Of a stretch of DNA of 35,741 nt, positions 8,537 through 17,130 are shown in pieces. The translations under genes were made by a program, and so were the position numbers. The stretch lies in the NCBI GenBank assembly GCA_902788175.1, contig CADAJF010000021.1, positions 1-35,741 on the forward strand. The letters are read 5' to 3'. Positions within the stretch are counted from its first letter, which is position 1; each line of letters starts with the position of its first letter. The notes beneath the pieces were generated by a model. The model had not been told where the DNA came from and did no database searches. It worked only from the letters and a program-made list of their open reading frames with translations. The stretch is from an uncultured Bacteroidia bacterium (GTDB lineage Bacteria; Bacteroidota; Bacteroidia; Bacteroidales; UBA932).

Positions 8537-8623
8537 CTTAACAGGGTAAACGTGCAATTTCTGTACCTTTTCCCCTTTGCCCGGCAATATTAAGCACAAA
8601 AACGGAAAAAAACAATAAAGATT

Positions 8624-10102
8624 ATGGCAAAAGAGGTAACAAGCAGGACCGAAAACTACTCCCAATGGTACAATGACCTGGTAGTAAAAGCAGACCTGGC
8701 GGAACAAAGCGCTGTCCGCGGCTGCATGGTCATCAAGCCCTACGGCTACGCCATCTGGGAGAAAATGCAGCACATCCTGGACGGCATGTTCAAGGAAACC
8801 GGCCACAAGAACGCCTATTTCCCGCTGTTCATTCCCAAGAGCTTTTTCAGCCGTGAGGCGGAGCACGTGGCCGGATTCGCCAAGGAGTGCGCCGTGGTCA
8901 CCCACCATCGGCTCATGAACGCCCCGGACGGAGGCGGCATAGTGGTGGACCCGGACGCCAAGCTGGAAGAGGAACTTATCGTACGCCCCACCTCGGAAAC
9001 CATCATCTGGAACACTTACAAGAACTGGGTACACAGCTGGCGGGACCTCCCCATCCTGTGCAATCAGTGGTGCAACGTGGTCAGGTGGGAAATGCGCACC
9101 CGCCTTTTCCTCCGCACCGCGGAATTCCTCTGGCAGGAGGGCCACACCGCCCACGCCACCGCCCAGGAGGCAGAGGAAGAAAAGACCCGCATGGTGAACG
9201 TCTATGCCAAATTCGCCCGTGAGGTGATGGCCCTTCCCGTGGTGGTGGGCCACAAGAGCCCCGGAGAGCGTTTTGCCGGCGCCCTGGACACCATGACCAT
9301 CGAAGCTCTCATGCAGGACGGCAAGGCCCTGCAGGCCGGCACCTCCCATTTCCTGGGCCAGAACTTCGCCAAAAGCTTCGATGTCACCTTCACCAACAAA
9401 GAAGGCAAGCAGGACTATGTCTGGGCCACTTCCTGGGGCGTGAGCACGCGCCTGATGGGTGCCCTCATCATGGCCCACGGCGACGACAACGGCCTGGTAC
9501 TCCCCCCTGCCCTGGCTCCCATCCAGGTAGTGATGGTACCTATCTATAAGAGCGAGGAAGAGCGCAGCGCCGTGCTGGACAAAATGTTCGAGCTGAAGAA
9601 AGCGCTGGAAGCCAAGGGCCACAGCGTGGAGGTGGATGACCGCGACACCCTCCGCCCCGGTTTCAAATTCGCCGAGTGGGAACTCAAGGGCGTCCCCGTA
9701 CGCCTGGCCATGGGCCCCAGGGACCTGCAGAACGGCACCGTGGAAGTAGCCCGCCGCGACACCCTGGAAAAGAGCTCCGAACCCCTGGAGGGCCTGGAGG
9801 AAAGGATTATCGGCCTGCTGGAGGATATTCAGCAGAATATCTACCGCAAGGCGCTTGCTTTCCGGGAGGCCTCTACCCGCAAGGTGGAGAGCTGGGAAGA
9901 GTTCAAGGAAGAGATCGAGAAGGGCGGCTTCCTGCTTTGCCACTGGGACGGCACCGCAGAGACGGAGGCCCGCATCCAGGAAGAGACCAAGGCCACCATC
10001 CGCTGCATCCCCGTGGACAGCACTGTGTGCGAGGAGGAAGGGAAGTGCATCTATACGGGCAAACCTTCCAGCCGGAGGGTCATCTTCGCCCGTTCCTATT
10101 AA
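8624..10102 (+). CDS. proS: Prolyl-tRNA synthetase, short (archaeal/eukaryotic-type) form
   Basis: This 492-residue class II aminoacyl-tRNA synthetase charges tRNA-Pro. It carries [17 protein letters not shown], motif 2 [20 protein letters not shown] near residue 155, the [14 protein letters not shown] stretch, and motif 3 region [22 protein letters not shown]. Then follow the anticodon-binding domain and a C-terminal domain with four cysteines (about residues 439, 460, 470, 475) that resembles the zinc site of this ProRS type. The protein is too short, with motifs 2 and 3 too close together, to hold the ~180-residue INS editing domain of E. coli ProRS. It is transcribed divergently from the lipoprotein gene. 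The DUF3078 gene follows after 45 bases. Confidence 0.97.
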   Translation: MAKEVTSRTENYSQWYNDLVVKADLAEQSAVRGCMVIKPYGYAIWEKMQHILDGMFKETGHKNAYFPLFIPKSFFSREAEHVAGFAKECAVVTHHRLMNAPDGGGIVVDPDAKLEEELIVRPTSETIIWNTYKNWVHSWRDLPILCNQWCNVVRWEMRTRLFLRTAEFLWQEGHTAHATAQEAEEEKTRMVNVYAKFAREVMALPVVVGHKSPGERFAGALDTMTIEALMQDGKALQAGTSHFLGQNFAKSFDVTFTNKEGKQDYVWATSWGVSTRLMGALIMAHGDDNGLVLPPALAPIQVVMVPIYKSEEERSAVLDKMFELKKALEAKGHSVEVDDRDTLRPGFKFAEWELKGVPVRLAMGPRDLQNGTVEVARRDTLEKSSEPLEGLEERIIGLLEDIQQNIYRKALAFREASTRKVESWEEFKEEIEKGGFLLCHWDGTAETEARIQEETKATIRCIPVDSTVCEEEGKCIYTGKPSSRRVIFARSY

Positions 10103-10119
10103 TGAATCACCCCCCCGGA

Positions 10120-10134
10120 GGGTTCCGGGAACCC
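10120..10134. other. Hairpin GGGTTCC-G-GGAACCC between proS and the DUF3078 gene
   Basis: A perfect 7-bp inverted repeat lies 17 bases after the proS stop and is followed by A's on the plus strand, so it is not an intrinsic terminator for proS. It may stabilise the 3' end or influence translation of the following gene, which starts 13 bases later. Confidence 0.4.
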
Positions 10135-10147
10135 AAAAAGCAAGGAA

Positions 10148-11170
10148 ATGAAAAAGTTTCTGACTACCATTGCCCTTCTGTCTGCCATGCTGGCAGCTCG
10201 GGCCCAGAACACGCAGGAAGCAGCCGCGGCGGCTGCAGCAGCGCTCAGCGCCGCGGAAGACGTTCCGGAAGTAGTGGAAAAACCAAAGTACTGGACCAAT
10301 ACCGTCCTTACCAACATCAACTTCGGGCAAACCTACCTGAGCCAGTGGGCCGCCGGCGGCTACAACAACGTAACCCTGGCTGCCAACATTGACGCCAGCG
10401 CCAATTATGCCAAGGACAAGCTGCTGGGAACCAACCGCTTGCAGCTGGACTACGGCTTCCTTTACAGCGCAGACAAACCCATCCTCCAGACCAACAAGGA
10501 CCGCATCTACTTCGAGTCCAAGTGGGGCTATGAAACCCCGGTGAAGAACCTGGCCTATTCCGCCAGCCTGGACTTCAAGACCCAGTTCGACAACAACTAC
10601 ACTTACGGCACGCCCAAAAGCGACGGAGAGACTGAACCCACCCGCCAGAACTGGCTGGATGCCAGGGTGCTCAAGTCCGGTCTTTTCGCCCCCGCATACC
10701 TGAACCTGGGTGTGGGTCTGCTCTGGACCCCTGCCCCGTGGTTCTCGCTCAACTTCGCTCCCCTTTCCGGCGGCGGCGTGTTCGTGGGCATTCCGGAGCT
10801 GCGCAAGACTTACGGTATGGACCTGGTGGAAGGTAGTACGGACCAGTACAAGCCCTTCCGTCTGGAATTCGGTGCCCAGCTGAAAGTGGACATGGCCTGG
10901 GTCATCAACGACGTCTTCTCCTACACCACCCAGTTCACCGCTTTTTACAACTACCTGACTCCCAAGGTGGAGCCCCGCCTCACCTGGGACAACAAGATTT
11001 TCTGGAAGCTGCGCAAGTACTTCGCCCTCACCCTTTCCACCAACCTGATCTATGACCCCCGGGTACTGGTGCGTGACACCACCGGAGACGGAAAGCCGGA
11101 CTACAAAGGCGTGCAGTTCAAGGAGTACCTGGAGTTTGGTTTCACCTACACCTTCTCCAACAAGCGCTAG
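10148..11170 (+). CDS. DUF3078 domain protein, probable outer membrane or periplasmic
   Basis: This 340-residue protein has a Sec signal peptide (MKKFLTTIALLSAMLAARAQ) and an Ala-rich linker. It then shows the DUF3078 pattern: KYWTNTVLTNINFGQTYLSQWAAGG near residues 45-70, LDYGFLYS...KDRIYFESKWGYE, and a C-terminus ending in aromatic/basic strand residues (FGFTYTFSNKR). The even spread of aromatic residues and the strand-like ending suggest an outer membrane barrel. The family is found mainly in Bacteroidota and its role is unknown. The start is supported by the signal peptide and the AGGAA just before it. The tilS gene begins 14 bases after the stop. Confidence 0.85.
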   Translation: MKKFLTTIALLSAMLAARAQNTQEAAAAAAAALSAAEDVPEVVEKPKYWTNTVLTNINFGQTYLSQWAAGGYNNVTLAANIDASANYAKDKLLGTNRLQLDYGFLYSADKPILQTNKDRIYFESKWGYETPVKNLAYSASLDFKTQFDNNYTYGTPKSDGETEPTRQNWLDARVLKSGLFAPAYLNLGVGLLWTPAPWFSLNFAPLSGGGVFVGIPELRKTYGMDLVEGSTDQYKPFRLEFGAQLKVDMAWVINDVFSYTTQFTAFYNYLTPKVEPRLTWDNKIFWKLRKYFALTLSTNLIYDPRVLVRDTTGDGKPDYKGVQFKEYLEFGFTYTFSNKR

Positions 11171-11184
11171 AAGAGAGGAAGACC

Positions 11185-12255
11185 ATGCTCCTTGTGGCCG
11201 TCAGCGGAGGAATAGACTCCATGTGCCTTAGTGAAAAGGTCCGTCTGGAAGGCGGGCCTTTCGCCATTGCACACTGTAACTTCGGCCTTCGCGGAGAAGA
11301 AGCCGACGCCGATGAAAACTTCGTGCGCGAATGGGCCGCGGCCCACGGAGTCCCCTGCCATGTCCGGCGCTTCGAAACGCAGGCCTATGCCGCCGCCCAG
11401 GGCATCTCGGTGGAGATGGCCGCCCGTCGCCTTCGCTACCACTGGTTCGGGGAGCTTTGCCGGGAGTTCGGCTACAGCGGCGTGGCGGTGGCGCACAATG
11501 CCAACGACAACGCGGAAACCCTGCTGCTCAATCTCTTGCGCGGCACCGGACTCAGAGGCATTACCGGCATGAAGGCTGCCGGTTTTCTCCCGGATCCGGA
11601 GTTCGCGGACATCCCCCTGTCAAGGCCCCTGTTGGGCATGACCCGCGCCCAGGTGGAAGCCTTCGCCGCAGAGCACGGGCTCTCCTGGCGGGAAGACTGC
11701 ACCAACGCAGAAAACCAGTTCAAACGCAATAAGCTCCGCAACCTGGCATTCCCCGTTTTCCGGGAAATCAATCCCCGCTTTGTAGAGACCCTGAACCGGG
11801 ACATGGAGCGCTTCGGGGAAGAGCTGGAGGCGCTGGCGGCCCAAAACGCCCCTGAAGGCGCACCGGAGGGCGAAAAAGCGGAGAACAGGATAGGCCCTGT
11901 CTGGGCTGTTGAGGAGGATTATACCATCAGCGTAGAGCCCTGGGACGGAACGCAGGAAGTCAAACAGCCGGCGGGCATGCTCATCCTGGATGCCGGCAAA
12001 ACCGGAGACTTCCTGGAAGGCCGATGGGAAAGCGGCGACTGGATTCGGCCTTTAGGCGCTCCCGGAAAGAAAAAAATGCAGGACTGGTTCACCGACCACC
12101 ACATTCCGGCCTGCGAAAAACCTTTTGTGCCGCTGCTGAAAAGTGCCGCAGACCCGCACCATGTGCTGGCCGTCATCCCCTACTGCATAGACCACAGCGT
12201 CCGCGTCACCTCCACCACCCAAGAGATTCTTCGTATTTCCATAAAAAATGCTTAA
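11185..12255 (+). CDS. tilS: tRNA(Ile)-lysidine synthase
   Basis: This protein converts the wobble cytidine of tRNA-Ile(CAU) to lysidine, using ATP and lysine, so that AUA is read as isoleucine. The PP-loop SGGIDS is at residues 7-12. It is followed by IAHCNFGLRGEEADADENFV, VAHNANDNAETLLLNLLRGTGLRGITGM and WREDCTNAENQFKRNKLRN, all diagnostic TilS blocks. At 356 residues it is shorter than many relatives: the PP-loop strand begins almost at the first Met, and the C-terminal region is compact, though it retains DWIRPLGAPGKKKMQDWFTDHHIP. An upstream non-ATG start cannot be excluded, but it would overlap the DUF3078 gene. Confidence 0.95.
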   Translation: MLLVAVSGGIDSMCLSEKVRLEGGPFAIAHCNFGLRGEEADADENFVREWAAAHGVPCHVRRFETQAYAAAQGISVEMAARRLRYHWFGELCREFGYSGVAVAHNANDNAETLLLNLLRGTGLRGITGMKAAGFLPDPEFADIPLSRPLLGMTRAQVEAFAAEHGLSWREDCTNAENQFKRNKLRNLAFPVFREINPRFVETLNRDMERFGEELEALAAQNAPEGAPEGEKAENRIGPVWAVEEDYTISVEPWDGTQEVKQPAGMLILDAGKTGDFLEGRWESGDWIRPLGAPGKKKMQDWFTDHHIPACEKPFVPLLKSAADPHHVLAVIPYCIDHSVRVTSTTQEILRISIKNA

Positions 12256-12260
12256 CTTTG
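12230..12260 (+). promoter_or_regulatory. Promoter of gpmI (TTCG-19-TAACTTTG)
   Basis: The -7 box TAACTTTG is at 12253-12260, with a TTCG at 12230-12233 nineteen bases upstream. It overlaps the end of tilS and would start a leader of about 60 bases. Confidence 0.55.
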
Positions 12261-12264
12261 TAAA

Positions 12265-12310
12265 TTCCCTAACGGGAACCTGCCCGGGCGAAAAGGCAGG
12301 ACCAAGGGAA
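12265..12310 (+). promoter_or_regulatory. Structured leader of gpmI with two exclusive pairings
   Basis: TTCCC (12265-12269) can pair with GGGAA at 12274-12278, making a small hairpin. It can also pair with GGGAA at 12306-12310, making a long arm that encloses a second stem, CCTGCC (12279-12284) with GGCAGG (12295-12300). The loop of the second stem is CGGGCGAAAA. The leader ends 19 bases before the ATG. No known riboswitch class is recognised. Confidence 0.45.
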
Positions 12311-12329
12311 AGCATTGATTAATAAGCAT

Positions 12330-13850
12330 ATGAACCATAAAGTTTTACTTATGATACTGGATGGTTGGGGCGAAGGCCGCCACGACTATTCCAACGCCAT
12401 CTGGACACAAGGCACACCGAATATTGATGCGCTGCGGGAAAAATATCCCTCCAGCCACCTCCATGCCTGCGGAGAGTATGTGGGCCTCCCGGACGGCCAG
12501 ATGGGCAACTCGGAGGTTGGTCACATGAACCTGGGCGCAGGCCGCGTGGTGTACCAGGACCTGGTAAAGATCAACATCGCCTGCCGGGAGCATAAACTCC
12601 TGGAAAACAAAGAGATAAAGGCCGCCTACGACTATGTCAAACACTCCGGCAAGAAGCTGCACCTGATGGGCCTCACCTCCCACGGTGGCGTACACAGCTC
12701 CCTGGACCACGTGTATGAACTGCTGCGCGTAGCCAAAGAAGAAGGCCTGGAGAAAGTCTATGTCCACGCCTTCATGGACGGCCGTGACACAGACCCCCGC
12801 AGCGGCCTTGGCTTTGTGAAGGAGCTGGAGGAAAAGATGGCCGCCACCACCGGCAAGGTGGCTTCTGTCTGCGGCCGCTTCTACGCCATGGACCGTGATA
12901 AGCGCTGGTCCCGCGTGAAGGAAGCCTGGGACCTTCTGGTGGAAGGCAAGGGCGCCGCATTTGAGAGTGCCCAGGAAGGCATCCAGGCCAGCTACGAAGC
13001 AGACGTCACCGACGAGTTCATCAAACCCATCGTCATCACCCGGGACGGAAAACCCGTTGCCACCATCGAAGAAGGCGACGCCGTCATCTTCTACAACTTC
13101 CGCAACGACCGAGCCCGCGAGCTCACCACCGTCCTCACCCAGCAGGACATGCCGGAAGAAGGCATGCACACCCTTCCGCTGCACTACTGCTGCCTCACGC
13201 CCTACGATGCCTCCTTCACCGGCGTTCACGTCCTCTTTGACAAGGAGCTGGTGCAGGATACGCTGGGAGAAACGGTTTCCAAGGCCGGAAAACACCAGCT
13301 GCGCATAGCAGAAACAGAGAAATACGCCCACGTTACCTTCTTTTTCAATGGCGGCAGAGAGACCGTTTTCGAAGGCGAGGAACGCATTCTGGTGGCTTCC
13401 CCGAAGGTTCCCACCTATGACCTTCTTCCCCAGATGAGCGCCCCGGAAGTGGCAGAAAAACTCATCGCCCAGATTCGCAGCGAGAAACAGGACCTGATTA
13501 TCCTGAACTTCGCCAACGGGGACATGGTGGGCCATACGGGCGTTTACAACGCCGTCACCCGCACGGTGGAGTGCATAGACCGCCTGGTGGGCAAGGTAGT
13601 GGAAGAAGCCATCGGCCACGGTTATGTGGTGCTTCTTACGGCAGACCACGGCAACGCGGATTTTGAAGTAAATGAAGACGGGACGCCCAATACGGCACAT
13701 TCTTTGAACACAGTTCAGTTCGTTGTGATGAATGCCGGTCCCGAAGTGAAAAACGTCCGGGACGGTGCCTTGTGTAACGTGGCACCTACCATCCTGAAAC
13801 TCATGGGCATTCCACAGCCGGAGGCCATGACGGCCCAGCCGTTGATATAG
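12330..13850 (+). CDS. gpmI: 2,3-bisphosphoglycerate-independent phosphoglycerate mutase
   Basis: This enzyme interconverts 3- and 2-phosphoglycerate in glycolysis. The chosen ATG gives [14 protein letters not shown], 506 residues, the usual length. A TTG five codons upstream is less likely. The first metal ligand Asp lies in LILDGWG-type sequence, and the phosphoryl-acceptor Ser is in [19 protein letters not shown]. Other blocks are [36 protein letters not shown] and [10 protein letters not shown], which hold the alkaline-phosphatase-superfamily Mn ligands. The gene has its own promoter and leader, and lpxD starts three bases after the stop. Confidence 0.97.
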   Translation: MNHKVLLMILDGWGEGRHDYSNAIWTQGTPNIDALREKYPSSHLHACGEYVGLPDGQMGNSEVGHMNLGAGRVVYQDLVKINIACREHKLLENKEIKAAYDYVKHSGKKLHLMGLTSHGGVHSSLDHVYELLRVAKEEGLEKVYVHAFMDGRDTDPRSGLGFVKELEEKMAATTGKVASVCGRFYAMDRDKRWSRVKEAWDLLVEGKGAAFESAQEGIQASYEADVTDEFIKPIVITRDGKPVATIEEGDAVIFYNFRNDRARELTTVLTQQDMPEEGMHTLPLHYCCLTPYDASFTGVHVLFDKELVQDTLGETVSKAGKHQLRIAETEKYAHVTFFFNGGRETVFEGEERILVASPKVPTYDLLPQMSAPEVAEKLIAQIRSEKQDLIILNFANGDMVGHTGVYNAVTRTVECIDRLVGKVVEEAIGHGYVVLLTADHGNADFEVNEDGTPNTAHSLNTVQFVVMNAGPEVKNVRDGALCNVAPTILKLMGIPQPEAMTAQPLI

Positions 13851-13853
13851 CGT

Positions 13854-14846
13854 ATGGAATTAAGCGCCAGATTCATAGCACAGCTCCTCAGGGGCACCGT
13901 AGAGGGCAACGAGAACGCCGTTGCCACCCGTTTTGCCAAAATCGAGCATGGCAAACCCGGCGCTCTTTCCTTCTACGCCAACCCCAAGTATGAGGAGTAC
14001 GTCTATTCCTCTGAAGCGACCATCCTCCTGGTGGACAAGACCTTCCAGCCCAAACACCCCGTCAAGCCCACCCTGGTCAGGGTAGATAACGCCTACAGGG
14101 CCATCGCAGATCTCCTCAAGTACGTCAGCGACAAAAAGAAGAAAGCACGCCGGCACCGCAGCCTGAGGGCCCGCTGGTTCTGGACCACCCGTTTTGGCAA
14201 GCGCGTGTACGTGGGTGCTTACTCTTTTATCGGCCACCACACGGAGGTAGGCGACGAGTCCATCATCCATGAGCACGTGTATATCGGGGACAATTGCAAG
14301 ATAGGCAAACGCTGCATCTTCTATCCCGGCGTACGCATCTATCCCGGCATGGTGATCGGAGACGACGTCATCCTCCACAGCGGCGTGGTCATCGGGGCCG
14401 ATGGATTCGGCAATGCCCCCCGCGAGGACGGAAGCTGGGAGAAAATCGAGCACCTGGGGAACGTGGTCATCGGCAACGACGTAGAGATTGGCGCCAACAG
14501 CACCGTGGACCGGGCGCAGATGGAATCCACCATTATAGGCAACGGCGTGCGCATTGACAACCTTTGCATGATAGCGCACAACGTCATTATCGGCGACCAT
14601 ACCGCCATGGCGGCCCAGACGGGCATTGCCGGCTCTACCGAAATAGGCAAATACTGCATCTTCGGCGGACAGGTAGGCATTGCCGGGCATCTGAAAATCG
14701 CAGACCATACCACCATCCTGGCGCAGGGTGGCGTGATTGGCCATATCCGTAAAGAAGGGGAAATGCTGGTGGGCTCACCGGTGATTCCCGTCAAACAGTA
14801 TATGAAAGCATACGCCCTGTTCAGACGCGCCGCCCGGGAAGATTAA
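13854..14846 (+). CDS. lpxD: UDP-3-O-(3-hydroxyacyl)glucosamine N-acyltransferase LpxD
   Basis: This is the third enzyme of lipid A synthesis; it adds the N-linked 3-hydroxyacyl chain. The protein has 330 residues. The N-terminal uridine-binding domain ([16 protein letters not shown] near residue 40) precedes a left-handed beta helix of hexapeptide repeats from about residue 115 ([28 protein letters not shown]...). The catalytic His is expected in NLCMIAHNV (His242), matching His239 of E. coli. It ends in a short helical region. It forms a tight run with lpxC (8 bases) and lpxA. Confidence 0.97.
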   Translation: MELSARFIAQLLRGTVEGNENAVATRFAKIEHGKPGALSFYANPKYEEYVYSSEATILLVDKTFQPKHPVKPTLVRVDNAYRAIADLLKYVSDKKKKARRHRSLRARWFWTTRFGKRVYVGAYSFIGHHTEVGDESIIHEHVYIGDNCKIGKRCIFYPGVRIYPGMVIGDDVILHSGVVIGADGFGNAPREDGSWEKIEHLGNVVIGNDVEIGANSTVDRAQMESTIIGNGVRIDNLCMIAHNVIIGDHTAMAAQTGIAGSTEIGKYCIFGGQVGIAGHLKIADHTTILAQGGVIGHIRKEGEMLVGSPVIPVKQYMKAYALFRRAARED

Positions 14847-14854
14847 TAGAGAAC

Positions 14855-15694
14855 ATGCAGACAAACCAGCATACACTTTCAAAGGCCTGCCATTTTGAGG
14901 GAAAAGGCCTCCACACGGGCGCACCGGTGAGCATGAAGCTCCTCCCCGCCCCTGCCGGCAGCGGCATCCGCTTCCGTCGCACAGACCTTCCCTCAGAGCC
15001 GGAAATCCAGGCCCTGGCGGAGTACGTAAGCAATACCACCCGCAGCACCACCCTCTCCCAGGGGGAAGTGCACATCATGACGGCAGAGCACCTGCTGAGT
15101 GCCCTCACGGGCATGGGCGTGGACAATGCCCTGGTAGAGCTTGACAGCGCAGAGGTTCCCATCCTGGACGGAAGCGCCCGCCCCTACGCGGAAGCCATCC
15201 TCCAGGCCGGCCTTGAGGAGCAGGACGCCCCGCGCCGCTATATCGAGCTCCCTTACACCCTTGAGATAAAGGACAGCCGCACGGATTCCTGGATTCGCCT
15301 CGAGCCTGCCAAGGCCCCGTCGGCCCACATCACCATCGATTTCTCTTCGGAGGTACTGGGTGTACAGGAGGCCAGTTGGAACGAGGAAACGGATTACGCC
15401 ACCCAGATTGCCCCCTGCCGTACCTTCTGCTTCTACAAGGAGGTAGAGCCCCTCCTCAAAGCCGGGCTCATCAAAGGAGGAGACCTGGAAAACGCACTGG
15501 TTATCACGGAAGAAGGCTATATGGGCAATCCCCAGCTCCACTTCGAAGACGAGTGCAGCCGCCACAAACTGCTGGACCTTCTGGGAGACTTGAGGCTCTC
15601 CGGAGGCTTCCTCTGTGCCCGCATCCAGGCCCACAAGCCTGGCCATACGTTGAACACTAAAGCTGCAAAAGCCCTCCGGGCCTTGCTCAAATAA
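14855..15694 (+). CDS. lpxC: UDP-3-O-acyl-N-acetylglucosamine deacetylase LpxC, stand-alone form
   Basis: This zinc enzyme catalyses the committed step of lipid A synthesis. The 279-residue protein has all key residues: Glu78-His79 in TAEHLLSAL, His237 and Asp241 in SRHKLLDLLGD, and His264 in KPGHTLNTKAAKAL. Two LpxC domains are recognisable (residues 1-125 and 130-279). Bacteroides-type genomes usually carry a longer protein in which LpxC is fused to the FabZ dehydratase. Here the frame stops after the LpxC part and lpxA starts six bases later, so there is no FabZ domain. Confidence 0.96.
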   Translation: MQTNQHTLSKACHFEGKGLHTGAPVSMKLLPAPAGSGIRFRRTDLPSEPEIQALAEYVSNTTRSTTLSQGEVHIMTAEHLLSALTGMGVDNALVELDSAEVPILDGSARPYAEAILQAGLEEQDAPRRYIELPYTLEIKDSRTDSWIRLEPAKAPSAHITIDFSSEVLGVQEASWNEETDYATQIAPCRTFCFYKEVEPLLKAGLIKGGDLENALVITEEGYMGNPQLHFEDECSRHKLLDLLGDLRLSGGFLCARIQAHKPGHTLNTKAAKALRALLK

Positions 15695-15700
15695 CTTTTT

Positions 15701-16498
15701 ATGACCAAAATCCATCCCATGTCCTATGTACACCCGGAAGCTATCCTGGGTGAGAACGTCGAGGTGGGTCCTTTCGCGTACATCGACCAGCATGTCCAGA
15801 TTGGAGACGGCTGCCGTATCATGAACGGGGCAACCATCCTCAATTATGTCAAAATGGGCAAAGACTGCACGGTCTTTCCCGGCGCCGTGGTGGGCGCCAT
15901 CCCGCAGGATCTCAAGTTTGAAGGAGAGGAATCCTGGGTAGAGATTGGAGACCGCGTGTACATCCGCGAGTGCGCCACTATCAACCGGGGTACCAAAGCC
16001 AGCGGCAAGGCCGTCACCCGCATAGGGAACGACACCCTCCTGATGAGCTACTCCCACATTGCCCACGACTGTACCATCGGCAACCACTGCATCATTGTAA
16101 GCTACGTGGGCCTGGCCGGGGAAACCGATATCCAGGACTGGGGCGTAGTGGGCGGCAAATCCGGCTCGCACCAGTTCTGCCGGGTGGGTACCCACGCCTT
16201 CGTGGGCGCCAATGTCAAGATTACCAAGGACGTTCCCCCCTATGTGCTGGCCGGCCGTGAGCCCATCGCCTTCGAGGGCGTGAACCGGGTGGGCCTGCAG
16301 CGCCGCGGCTTCACGGAGCAGCAGGTAAACGAGATCAAGGACATATACGACACCATCTATTTCAAGGGCATGAACGTAAGCCAGGCGGTAGAGTATATAG
16401 AGGCCAATTTCCCGGCCACGGAGCAGCGTGACACCATCTTGCGCTTCATCCGCGAGTCAGAGCGGGGCATCATCCCCAAGATCCGCCCTACCCGCTAG
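15701..16498 (+). CDS. lpxA: UDP-N-acetylglucosamine acyltransferase LpxA
   Basis: This is the first acyltransferase of lipid A synthesis, acting on UDP-GlcNAc and 3-hydroxyacyl-ACP. The 265-residue protein begins with IHPMSYVHPEAILGENVEVGPF, a run of hexapeptide repeats. It has PQDLKFEGEESWVEIGDRVYIRECATINRGT and the catalytic His122 in YSHIAHDC (E. coli His125), then a C-terminal helical region (GVNRVGLQRRGF...). Its stop overlaps the GTG start of the WbqC gene by one base. The order lpxD-lpxC-lpxA supports a lipid A gene cluster; lpxB is not in the window. Confidence 0.97.
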   Translation: MTKIHPMSYVHPEAILGENVEVGPFAYIDQHVQIGDGCRIMNGATILNYVKMGKDCTVFPGAVVGAIPQDLKFEGEESWVEIGDRVYIRECATINRGTKASGKAVTRIGNDTLLMSYSHIAHDCTIGNHCIIVSYVGLAGETDIQDWGVVGGKSGSHQFCRVGTHAFVGANVKITKDVPPYVLAGREPIAFEGVNRVGLQRRGFTEQQVNEIKDIYDTIYFKGMNVSQAVEYIEANFPATEQRDTILRFIRESERGIIPKIRPTR

Positions 16499-17130
16499 TG
16501 CTGCTTTCCACGGCATATTTCCCGCCGGTGGCCTGGCTGGCCCTGGCCGCACGTGATTTTACCCTGTCTCCGGACAGGGTTTTGCCTTCTGTGGTGCTAC
16601 TGGAAGCCTTTGAGAACTACCAGAAACAGAGCTACCGCAACCGCTGCTATATCCTGGCCTCCGACGGCCCCCAGATGCTGCAGGTGCCGGTTGTGCACGG
16701 ACCTTCCATGGCCATCCGGGAAGTGAGGGTAGATTACTCCACGCCCTGGGTGCTGCGCACGCAACGCGCGCTGGATACGGCCTATGAGAGCGCTGCCTAC
16801 TATGAGTATTACCGGGACGGGGTGTTTGGCCTGCTGGAAAAGCAGCCGGAAACCCTTTGGGAGCTGAACCTTTCCACCATCCGTTTCCTGCTGGAGAAAA
16901 CCGGCATCGCCTGCGAGCTCTCCCCCACCACCGGCTTCGCCGCCCCGGACACCCTCCCGGACGATTACCGTTACAGCATCCATCCCAAGCTTCCTGGGAA
17001 CGCGGCGGCCGAGCGGCCCTACTACCAGGTTTTCCGCGACCGCCTGGGCGGCTTTACCCCAAAACTAAGCTGTCTGGACCTTCTTTTCAATGAAGGCCCA
17101 GACAGCATACTCTGGTTGAAGTCTCTATAG
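16498..17130 (+). CDS. WbqC-family protein
   Basis: This 210-residue protein starts at a GTG overlapping the lpxA stop (TAGTG). It begins [16 protein letters not shown] and continues [31 protein letters not shown], the conserved WbqC core. It also has [26 protein letters not shown]. Members occur near polysaccharide and lipopolysaccharide genes; no enzyme activity is established. The arrangement behind lpxD-lpxC-lpxA fits an envelope role. It converges on infB: the last six bases of each gene overlap and no terminator lies between them. Confidence 0.85.
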   Translation: MLLSTAYFPPVAWLALAARDFTLSPDRVLPSVVLLEAFENYQKQSYRNRCYILASDGPQMLQVPVVHGPSMAIREVRVDYSTPWVLRTQRALDTAYESAAYYEYYRDGVFGLLEKQPETLWELNLSTIRFLLEKTGIACELSPTTGFAAPDTLPDDYRYSIHPKLPGNAAAERPYYQVFRDRLGGFTPKLSCLDLLFNEGPDSILWLKSL

